From: Polaribacter batillariae
Lineage (GTDB): Bacteria > Bacteroidota > Bacteroidia > Flavobacteriales > Flavobacteriaceae
DNA length: 64,000 nt
Direction: 5' to 3'
NCBI RefSeq assembly: GCF_017498485.1
Contig: NZ_CP071795.1
Coordinates: forward strand, 3,144,501 to 3,208,500
The position numbers were made by a program, and so were the translations under genes. Below are positions 18,020-24,890 of the stretch, piece by piece. Every line of letters begins with the position of its first letter. Position 1 is the first letter of the stretch. Under the pieces are notes generated by a model. The model was not told the DNA's origin, did no database searches, and saw only the letters and a list, made by a program, of their open reading frames with translations.

Positions 18020-19294
18020 ATGATGAATGAAGATTTTTTGCACTACCTATGGAAATACAAGTTGTTTTCGAAGCTAGGTTTAAGAACTTCGGAAAATGAA
18101 GTTTTAACGATTTTAAAATCGGGGTTGCACAATAAAAACGCGGGGCCAGACTTTTTAAATGCTCAATTAAAAATAGGAAATCAAACTTGGGCTGGAAATG
18201 TAGAAATTCATGTAAAAGCATCTGATTGGTATTTGCACAACCACGAAACAGATGCAAATTACGATGCTGTAATTTTGCATGTAGTTTGGGAAAATGATGC
18301 TGTTATTTATATGGAAAATAACCAGTCTTTGCCCACTTTAGTTTTAAAAGATTTTGTAGAAGAACAGGTGTTAAATAATTATAGAAACTTGTTTTTAACA
18401 CCAACAAGTTGGATTGCTTGCCAGAGTTCTATTGCAAATGTTAATGATTTTACGATTGATCATTGGAAAGAACGGTTGTTTTTTGAAAGGTTAGAAAGAA
18501 AATCAACAGAAATTAAAATTCTATTAGAAAAAGAAAATAATAATTTCGAAGCGGTTTTGTTTCAGTTATTGGTTAAGAATTTTGGGTTGAAAGTAAATGG
18601 AGATGCTTTTTTACGTTTGGCACAGTCTGTAGATTTTTCGATTGTTCAAAAAGTAAGTTCCGATGAAAATCAATTTTCGGCATTGTTGTTTGGACAAGCT
18701 GGTTTTTTAGAAGAGGCTGTTGAAGATGCATACTATCAGCAATTAAAAGCCGCATACCATTATTTAAAACACAAATTTAAATTAGAAGCTGTTTCTAAAA
18801 ATCATTTTTCTTTTTTTAGGATGCGACCCAATAATTTTCCTACGATTAGAATTGCGCAGCTGGTTTCTTTATTTCATCAACATCAACATTTGTTTTCTAA
18901 ATTGATAGATTTAAAAAACTTAAAAGATTTTTACGACTTGTTTTCTATTGAAATGCATCCATTTTGGAAAACCCACTATAATTTTGAAGCTACTTCTAAA
19001 TTTTCTTCTAAAAAACTAACAAAATCATTTGTCGATTTATTAATTATCAATACAATTATTCCGTTAAAATTTTTATATCAAAAGAGTAGAGGAGCAGTAG
19101 ATGAAGAATCTTTTTTAGAAATTCTAAAAAAGTTAAAACCAGAGAAAAATAGTGTTATTTCTAAATTTGCTGAATTTGGAGTTTCTGCTAAAAATGCATT
19201 TGAAACTCAGGCTTTATTAGAGCTTAAAAATAATTATTGCGCACCCAAACGTTGTTTAGAATGCGCAATTGGAGTTGCTATTTTAAATCGATAA
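18020..19294 (+). CDS. DUF2851 family protein
   Basis: A 424-residue cytoplasmic protein of the DUF2851 family. Diagnostic blocks are MNEDFLHYLWKYKLF, GLHNKNAGPDFLNAQLKIG, WAGNVEIHVKASDWYLH and YDAVILHVVWEND in the first 110 residues, which form a PD-(D/E)xK-nuclease-like pattern (acidic D plus E-x-H/K), and a C-terminal Cys cluster CAPKRCLECAIG. The family is widespread in Bacteroidota with no tested function; a nuclease role is inference from the N-terminal motifs. ATG at 18020 is followed by a second ATG; either could start. It converges on the metalloprotease gene with 4 bases between stops. Confidence 0.82.
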   Translation: MMNEDFLHYLWKYKLFSKLGLRTSENEVLTILKSGLHNKNAGPDFLNAQLKIGNQTWAGNVEIHVKASDWYLHNHETDANYDAVILHVVWENDAVIYMENNQSLPTLVLKDFVEEQVLNNYRNLFLTPTSWIACQSSIANVNDFTIDHWKERLFFERLERKSTEIKILLEKENNNFEAVLFQLLVKNFGLKVNGDAFLRLAQSVDFSIVQKVSSDENQFSALLFGQAGFLEEAVEDAYYQQLKAAYHYLKHKFKLEAVSKNHFSFFRMRPNNFPTIRIAQLVSLFHQHQHLFSKLIDLKNLKDFYDLFSIEMHPFWKTHYNFEATSKFSSKKLTKSFVDLLIINTIIPLKFLYQKSRGAVDEESFLEILKKLKPEKNSVISKFAEFGVSAKNAFETQALLELKNNYCAPKRCLECAIGVAILNR

Positions 19295-19298
19295 AAGG

Positions 19299-21719
19299 CT
19301 ATTTGGGTTCTAAAATTTTATGAATCATTGCCAAAGCATCTTTGTAATGGTACTTTGTAATTCTATTTACCCCTCTTTTACTAGCGATATTTAATGGGTA
19401 TTTTAAACTTTCTAATTCTCCACGAGCGATGGACGAAATGTCGGAGTTTTTTACAGATTTATCATTCATTAAAGAACCTAAAATCGAAATAAAAGATTTC
19501 TGTAAATTTCTTCTAAAAACCGATACATTTTTGGTGGTATTTGTTTCAGAAAAGATGCCTCTTCTTAAATCTCTAACCATCTCTGAAGCTGGGTAGGTAT
19601 TCGCATCGATTATGGTTGCATTAATCATTCTGTTTAAAGTGCTACGATTTAATAGAGTTCTTAAGCTTCTGTTTTGATAACTTAGCATTCTATCTGTGTA
19701 ACCAGTCTCGTTAATTTTGTTTAAAATATTTTTATCTAATAACCAATTTTGAGTTTCGAAAGCATTTTTTTGTAACCAGTTTAAAGCTTCTTTTTGCTTT
19801 GCTTTGGAAACGGGTTGGTAAACGTCTCCAGCTTGCGATGGTTTTTTATTGTATTCGTAAATTCCGCCAATATTTCCAGCAACGTGCCCAACATACCTGC
19901 TCCAAACACTTAATAATTCGCCATACAATTCACTTAAATCGTCATAATTATTGGTTTGATTGGAGGTCCAATTTGGTAAATTTTTTGCAACAATTTTTAG
20001 GTTTTTTATACCATAAGTGCTCGATTTTACTTGGTCGTTTCCAATTCCTTCAGTTTGTGCAGAGGGGTCAAAACGTTGTGCGCCAAATCTGTAAACAGGG
20101 TCTCCAGCTTTTTCTGCAATCCACTTATCTAACGTTTTTATTTCTTGTTCTGGATTTGTAATATTTGGTATTTTACGATATCCCCAATTGATTGCATAAT
20201 GGTCGTAAGGGCCTAATTGTCTTATAAAACGAATGTTTTTATCTCCTGGTTGAGCTACATAATTATATCTAGCATAATCCATAATTGTTGCAGCAATTCC
20301 GTTTTTTTGAGTGAAATTTCCAGAGCGTAAAGAGTCTGTTGGGTAAGCAAAACTTGCAGCCATATTATGTGGCAAACCTAAAGCATGCCCAACTTCGTGA
20401 GCGATTACCATTCGCATCATATCTCCAATTTCGTTATCTGGCGTATCTAAAGTTCTGGCAGAAGGATTTGCGGCTCCAGTTTCTAACAAATACCTATTTC
20501 TGTAAGAACGTAAATGATTGTGATACCAAATAATATCGCTTTCTAAAATTTCTCCAGATCTTGGGTCAGAAACACTTGGCCCTACAGCATTTCTTGTTGT
20601 GCTAGCTACATATCTAATAGAAGAGTAACGAACATCTTCCATACTAAACTCTGGGTCTTCTTCTTTTGTTGGTGGCATTTTTGCCATAATGGCATTTTTA
20701 AACCCAGCAGTTTCAAAAACTTTTTGCCAATCTTCTACTCCTTGTTTTATGTATTTTCTTAATTTTTTAGGAGTTGCAGGGTCTAAATAATAAACAATTG
20801 GTTTGATAGGTGCTACCAATTCTCCTCTTGCGTATGCAACAGGATCTTTTGGTTCTAAACGCCAACGCCTAATATACCTTTTATCGTCTGCTTTTAAGGC
20901 TTCAGAACCATAATCGACATTTCCGATAGAAAAATAGCCCACTCTTTTGTCGTAAATACGTGGCATCATTGGGTTTTCTGGCAACAAAATCATAGATTGA
21001 TTGACGCGTATTGTAATTGTATTTGTACTTCTGTTGCTTGGAGGTGCATCTGAATCGAAAGAAAAGTCTTGTACCACTTCGATATTTTTTGGATAACTTT
21101 TAATTGAATTGATAAAGCTTCTAGAAGCGTCTAACCTTCTTACTTTATACCTGCCTCTGTAAGACGGTGGTAAGCCAGAAATTGCTTTTACATCTGTAGA
21201 AAAGAATTTTGTAACATCTACAATTACTGCAGTAGAATCTGGATTTTGCGTTTTAATGTCAAACGCATAAATAATAGGTTCTAAGTTGTTTGCTCTTACA
21301 GATTTGTAAATTGGTAAAGAATCGTTTGCAATGGCATTGTAAGATTTTACTTTTAGTAAAATTTTATTTTTAAATTTTTCCCAAACAATAACTTGGGTAT
21401 TTACTTTCGATCCTGCATTTACATAGCCATCACCTAAATCTGCTGGTAATTCTTTAATTCTTGTAACCAAAAGCATTTCTTTTCCAAAATAAGATTTTGG
21501 AATTTCGTACATAAATGTATTTTTTGTTTCGTGCACTTTAAAAAGGCCTTCATCTGTTTTGGTTTGTTGGGTAACAAAATCCGAATATTTTTGGGTCTTA
21601 CTTTTTTGAGGTTTAGAAGCGTTTTGGCCTGTTTTGTCTTTCGATTTTTTTCTTTGTGCCTGTGTTGAAAGTGATAGTGTAAAAGAGAAAATTAGAGAAA
21701 GTAATAGTAGTTTTTTCAT
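19299..21719 (-). CDS. Secreted zinc-dependent metalloprotease (DUF5117/DUF5118/DUF4953 type)
   Basis: An 806-residue protein with a signal peptide (MKKLLLLSLIFSFTLSLS, cleaved near TQAQ), then the DUF5118 and DUF5117 regions, and a metzincin-type zinc site HEVGHALGLPHNMAAS near residue 440, with three His ligands and catalytic Glu. The C-terminal third corresponds to DUF4953. Several paralogues of this family are common in Bacteroidota, and they are thought to act in the periplasm or outside the cell; substrates are unknown. Length is normal and the zinc motif complete, so it is likely active. It shares a convergent junction with DUF2851, and no terminator is visible between them. Confidence 0.87.
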   Translation of the reverse strand: MKKLLLLSLIFSFTLSLSTQAQRKKSKDKTGQNASKPQKSKTQKYSDFVTQQTKTDEGLFKVHETKNTFMYEIPKSYFGKEMLLVTRIKELPADLGDGYVNAGSKVNTQVIVWEKFKNKILLKVKSYNAIANDSLPIYKSVRANNLEPIIYAFDIKTQNPDSTAVIVDVTKFFSTDVKAISGLPPSYRGRYKVRRLDASRSFINSIKSYPKNIEVVQDFSFDSDAPPSNRSTNTITIRVNQSMILLPENPMMPRIYDKRVGYFSIGNVDYGSEALKADDKRYIRRWRLEPKDPVAYARGELVAPIKPIVYYLDPATPKKLRKYIKQGVEDWQKVFETAGFKNAIMAKMPPTKEEDPEFSMEDVRYSSIRYVASTTRNAVGPSVSDPRSGEILESDIIWYHNHLRSYRNRYLLETGAANPSARTLDTPDNEIGDMMRMVIAHEVGHALGLPHNMAASFAYPTDSLRSGNFTQKNGIAATIMDYARYNYVAQPGDKNIRFIRQLGPYDHYAINWGYRKIPNITNPEQEIKTLDKWIAEKAGDPVYRFGAQRFDPSAQTEGIGNDQVKSSTYGIKNLKIVAKNLPNWTSNQTNNYDDLSELYGELLSVWSRYVGHVAGNIGGIYEYNKKPSQAGDVYQPVSKAKQKEALNWLQKNAFETQNWLLDKNILNKINETGYTDRMLSYQNRSLRTLLNRSTLNRMINATIIDANTYPASEMVRDLRRGIFSETNTTKNVSVFRRNLQKSFISILGSLMNDKSVKNSDISSIARGELESLKYPLNIASKRGVNRITKYHYKDALAMIHKILEPK

Positions 21720-21801
21720 TATTTGGTTTCGTTAGTAAATAGGTTTACTAAAGTATCAAAAACAATTGGTGTTGAAAATATTTTTTTTGTTAAAACTATC
21801 T

Positions 21802-21826
21802 TACTTTTGTGTGTAAATCACACTAT
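21802..21826 (+). promoter_or_regulatory. nrtR promoter -7 box with overlapping operator-like palindrome
   Basis: TACTTTTG at 21802-21809 matches the flavobacterial -7 box TAnnTTTG. It overlaps TTTGTGT (21806-21812), followed after 7 bases by ACACTAT (21820-21826). The same half-site and spacing recur twice before nadV, where the right half is closer to the inverted form. The site ends one base before the ATG at 21828. This suggests autoregulation, by inference. Confidence 0.5.
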
Positions 21827-21827
21827 C

Positions 21828-22505
21828 ATGGGAAATCAATCTATAAAACTCACAGTAGATGCTGTTGTATTTGGTTATGAAGAAGGAGTTATCTCTGTTT
21901 TATTAATCAAAAGAAAATACAACCCGTTTAAAGGAAAATGGGCAATTCCTGGAGGATTTGTCTTAAATGAAGAATCTTTAGAACAAGCTGTTGAAAGAGA
22001 GTTAGAAGAAGAAACTGGTGTTAAAATTAATTATTTAGAACAACTTTACACATTCGGAAAACCAAATAGAGATCCAAGAGAAAGAATAGTATCTGTTGCC
22101 TATTTTGGGCTGATAAGACCAAATGCTTTCAAAATATTTGCTTCTACAGATGCAGAAGAGGTTGCTTGGTTTAATATTAATGAGCTTCCTGAATTGTCTT
22201 TCGATCATTCTGATATTTTAGAGATTGCCATAGAAAGATTGAAAAATAAAATTACCTATGAACCTATTGGTTTTGAGTTATTGGATAAAAAATTCCCTTT
22301 TTCAGATTTAGAAAAATTATATACTACATTGTTAGGAAGAGATGTAGATAGACGTAATTTTAGAAAGAAAATTTTAGGTCTTAATGTTCTTGATGAACTT
22401 GACGAAAAAGTTTCAAAAGGTTCTGGAAGACCAGCCAATTTATTCCAATTTAATAAAAAAAGATACTTCGAACTTAAAAATGCGGGTATTATTTTTGAAA
22501 TTTAA
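21828..22505 (+). CDS. nrtR: NUDIX-domain transcriptional regulator, NrtR type
   Basis: I start at the ATG at 21828 (225 residues), since MGNQSIKLTVDAVVFGYEEG is the family N-terminus; the frame is open further upstream but runs through the promoter-like site. Residues 1-145 are a NUDIX domain with a complete Nudix box at about residues 44-67: G-x5-E-x7-REL-x-EE-x-GV, so ADP-ribose hydrolysis is possible. Residues about 150-225 form a winged helix (RRNFRKKILGLNVLDEL, then GRPANLFQFNKKRYFEL). NrtR proteins repress NAD salvage genes and sense ADP-ribose-type metabolites. The next two genes (nadV and a PRPP-synthase-like gene) fit this role. Related Nudix regulators control sugar genes in Bacteroidota, but context favours NAD here. 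Confidence 0.82.
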   Translation: MGNQSIKLTVDAVVFGYEEGVISVLLIKRKYNPFKGKWAIPGGFVLNEESLEQAVERELEEETGVKINYLEQLYTFGKPNRDPRERIVSVAYFGLIRPNAFKIFASTDAEEVAWFNINELPELSFDHSDILEIAIERLKNKITYEPIGFELLDKKFPFSDLEKLYTTLLGRDVDRRNFRKKILGLNVLDELDEKVSKGSGRPANLFQFNKKRYFELKNAGIIFEI

Positions 22506-22532
22506 TTGATTCATTTTTAGCGGTTTAATTTA

Positions 22533-22553
22533 TTTGTGTAAAAATAAAGCAAA
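22533..22553. promoter_or_regulatory. Candidate NrtR operator 1
   Basis: TTTGTGT (22533-22539), 7-base spacer, AAGCAAA (22547-22553). The right half is an approximate inverse of the left. It lies just upstream of the nadV -33 element and repeats the arrangement of operator 2 at a distance of 54 bases, about five helical turns. Confidence 0.55.
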
Positions 22554-22558
22554 ATAAA

Positions 22559-22590
22559 TTTGGTAGATTTGCTTATTCATTTTATATTTG
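22559..22590 (+). promoter_or_regulatory. nadV promoter (flavobacterial -33/-7)
   Basis: TTTG at 22559-22562, 20-base spacer, TATATTTG at 22583-22590 (TAnnTTTG). This agrees with the Bacteroidota primary sigma factor consensus. Transcription should start at about 22596-22598, giving a leader of about 20 bases. Candidate operators flank and overlap it. Confidence 0.65.
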
Positions 22591-22607
22591 TGTCATAATT
22601 ACGCAAA
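22587..22607. promoter_or_regulatory. Candidate NrtR operator 2
   Basis: TTTGTGT (22587-22593), 7-base spacer, ACGCAAA (22601-22607): six of seven half-site positions are inverted complements. It covers the end of the -7 box and the expected start point, where a bound repressor would block initiation. Confidence 0.6.
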
Positions 22608-22616
22608 ATAAAAATT

Positions 22617-24071
22617 ATGAACGGATTATTACTAACAGACGGATATAAAACAGGGCATCATCTTCAATATCCAAAAGGAACAGAAGAAGTATATTCTAAT
22701 TGGACACCAAGAAGTAATAAATATGGACCTAAAGGTTGTGATAAAGTAATTTCTTTTGGTCAGCAATACGTTATAAAATGGTTGCATGAATATTTCGAAG
22801 AGAATTTCTTTTCAAAACCGAAGACAAAAGTTTGTAATGAAATAAAAGAGGAACTTTCTTTATATTTAGGAACAGAATATGATATATCTCATTATGAAAA
22901 ATTACACGATCTACAATATTTACCAATAAAGGTAAAATCGTTAAAAGAAGGAGTGGAAGTGCCTGTAAGAGTACCAATGTTAACTATTGTAAATACAAAA
23001 AAGGAGTTCTATTGGGTTACTAATTTTTTAGAAACGATACTTTCTACAATGTTATGGTTGCCGATGACATCTGCTTCAATAGCTTTAAATTACAAGCGAA
23101 TTTTTAAGAAATGGGCTTTGTTAACGGATGAAAATAATATCGATTTTATTGAGTTTCAAGGACACGATTTTTCGATGAGAGGAATGGGAGGTTTGCAAAG
23201 TGCATTATCTTCTGGAATGGGGCATGCAAGTGTTTTTTTAGGATCTGATACTTTACCAGTAATAAGTGGTTTAAGAAAATATTACGATGCCAAAGGTTTT
23301 GTAATTGGTTCAGTAAATGCAACAGAACATTCAGTAATGTGTGCAGGAACGAAAGATGATGAAATAGGAACTTTTAGAGAGTTAATGAAAACATACCCTA
23401 CAGGAATTTTATCTGTTGTAAGTGATACTTGGGATTTATGGAAAGTTCTAACAGATTACTTGCCTAAATTAGAAAAAGAAATCTTATCAAGAGATGGTAA
23501 ACTTGTAATTCGTCCAGATAGTGGAGATCCTGTAGATATAATTTGTGGTAAATCTAAAGAAATAGGAGGAATGCTGCCAGAAGATAAAGGAGTTATAGAA
23601 TTACTTTGGAATATTTTTGGAGGAACAATTAATGAGCAGGGGTTTAAAGTCTTAAATTCACATATCGGAGCGATTTATGGAGATAGTATAACAACAGAAA
23701 GAGCCGAACAAATTTGCCAACGCTTACATGATAAAGGTTTTGCTTCTACAAACATTGTTTTAGGAATTGGTTCTTTTACCTATCAATTTAATACCAGAGA
23801 TACTTTTGGTTTTGCAATGAAAGCAACCTCAGTAGTTGTAAATGGAGAAAGAAGAAAAATTTTTAAAAACCCAATTACAGATGATGGAATAAAAAAGTCT
23901 GCAAAAGGTCTTTTAAAAGTTGAAATTATTAATAACGAATACACTTTAGTTGATGAAGTTTCTGAAAAAGAAGAAAATGAAGGAGAATTAAAAATGATTT
24001 ATGAAAATGGAGAATTTTTTAACCAAATTATTTTGGAAGAGATAAGAGAGAGAATAAATAAAACACTTTAA
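22617..24071 (+). CDS. nadV: Nicotinamide phosphoribosyltransferase
   Basis: A 484-residue enzyme of the NAMPT/NadV type: longer than nicotinate phosphoribosyltransferases of the PncB type and starting LLLTDGYKTGHHLQYPKGTE with NWTPRSNKY soon after, as in NAMPT. FQGHDFSMRGMGGLQSALSS (about residue 180) and TEHSVMCAG (about 235) are the conserved active-site blocks, and VIRPDSGDPVDIICG (about 300) holds the Arg and Asp that bind the phosphoribose. It joins nicotinamide to PRPP to make NMN in the cytoplasm. It is two bases from the PRPP-synthase-like gene, which could supply its co-substrate. Its promoter carries two candidate NrtR operators. Confidence 0.9.
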   Translation: MNGLLLTDGYKTGHHLQYPKGTEEVYSNWTPRSNKYGPKGCDKVISFGQQYVIKWLHEYFEENFFSKPKTKVCNEIKEELSLYLGTEYDISHYEKLHDLQYLPIKVKSLKEGVEVPVRVPMLTIVNTKKEFYWVTNFLETILSTMLWLPMTSASIALNYKRIFKKWALLTDENNIDFIEFQGHDFSMRGMGGLQSALSSGMGHASVFLGSDTLPVISGLRKYYDAKGFVIGSVNATEHSVMCAGTKDDEIGTFRELMKTYPTGILSVVSDTWDLWKVLTDYLPKLEKEILSRDGKLVIRPDSGDPVDIICGKSKEIGGMLPEDKGVIELLWNIFGGTINEQGFKVLNSHIGAIYGDSITTERAEQICQRLHDKGFASTNIVLGIGSFTYQFNTRDTFGFAMKATSVVVNGERRKIFKNPITDDGIKKSAKGLLKVEIINNEYTLVDEVSEKEENEGELKMIYENGEFFNQIILEEIRERINKTL

Positions 24072-24072
24072 A

Positions 24073-24828
24073 ATGTTATATCAGATAAATAAATTTAAAG
24101 ATGGACAAGTTTCTGCTAAAATTATTGAAGGAGGAAATTTACATATTAAAATTAGAGCAAATTGCTACGAAGATTTATTCAAAATTGCATCCATAAAAGA
24201 AGCTTGGAGTTCAGTTTTAGAGAATAAAAATAATGTATCAATTCTTACTATTTATTGTTTAATTAGTCAACGTTCGGATAGAAGATTTAATGAAAAAGAA
24301 TCTTTTGATTTAAAAGTAGTTTCTAATTTCATCAATAGTCTGAATTTTGATAAAGTTGAAATTTTGCATCCTCATAGTGCAATTTCTTTAGCTTTAATTG
24401 ATAAATCTATTGAGTTAAGTCATTTTGAATATGTAAAAAAAGCTTTCGAAGATATTGGGAATCCAATTTTAATAAGTCCAGATGCAGGTGCATATAAAAC
24501 CACTCACGAAATTTCTGAAAAGCTTAATGCAGATTTAATACCATCTAACAAAGTAAGGGGTAATGGGGTTCCAAGTATAAGTATTCAAGGAGATGTAAAA
24601 GGAAAACAGTGTTTAATTGTTGATGATTTAGCAGATGGAGGCAGAACTTTTAAATTGTTAGCAGAAGAATTAAAAAAGCAAGGAGCAACTAAAGTTTTCT
24701 TATATGTTACACACGCACAATTTAACTATGGTTTTGATGAATTAAAGGAATCGATTAATCATATTTATTGTACCAATAGTTTTAAAGATATATCTGATGA
24801 TTTTGTAACTCAATTTAAAGTTATTTAA
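24073..24828 (+). CDS. Ribose-phosphate pyrophosphokinase-like phosphoribosyltransferase-fold protein
   Basis: A 251-residue protein, short compared with housekeeping PRPP synthase (about 310). It keeps the C-terminal PRTase motif CLIVDDLADGGRTF near residue 183 and the segment LISPDAGAYK near residue 135 (PRPP synthase: SPDxGG). The N-terminal half is diverged, with SQRSDRRFNEKESFDL in place of the usual ATP/flexible loop region but keeping a R-x-D-R core. Genes of this shortened type are often coupled with nadV, including in phages. It most likely makes PRPP for NadV; activity is inferred. It ends before a bidirectional terminator. Confidence 0.8.
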   Translation: MLYQINKFKDGQVSAKIIEGGNLHIKIRANCYEDLFKIASIKEAWSSVLENKNNVSILTIYCLISQRSDRRFNEKESFDLKVVSNFINSLNFDKVEILHPHSAISLALIDKSIELSHFEYVKKAFEDIGNPILISPDAGAYKTTHEISEKLNADLIPSNKVRGNGVPSISIQGDVKGKQCLIVDDLADGGRTFKLLAEELKKQGATKVFLYVTHAQFNYGFDELKESINHIYCTNSFKDISDDFVTQFKVI

Positions 24829-24833
24829 AAAGT

Positions 24834-24866
24834 AAAAGCCTTAAAATTATTAATTTTAAAGCTTTT
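24834..24866. terminator. Bidirectional terminator between prs-like gene and E1 gene
   Basis: AAAAGCCTTAAAATT pairs with AATTTTAAAGCTTTT around a short loop, with one mismatch, and T runs follow on both strands. It can serve both convergent genes (stops at 24828 and 24891). Confidence 0.75.
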
Positions 24867-24890
24867 TAAATATCTATTCAAAATAAGTTG

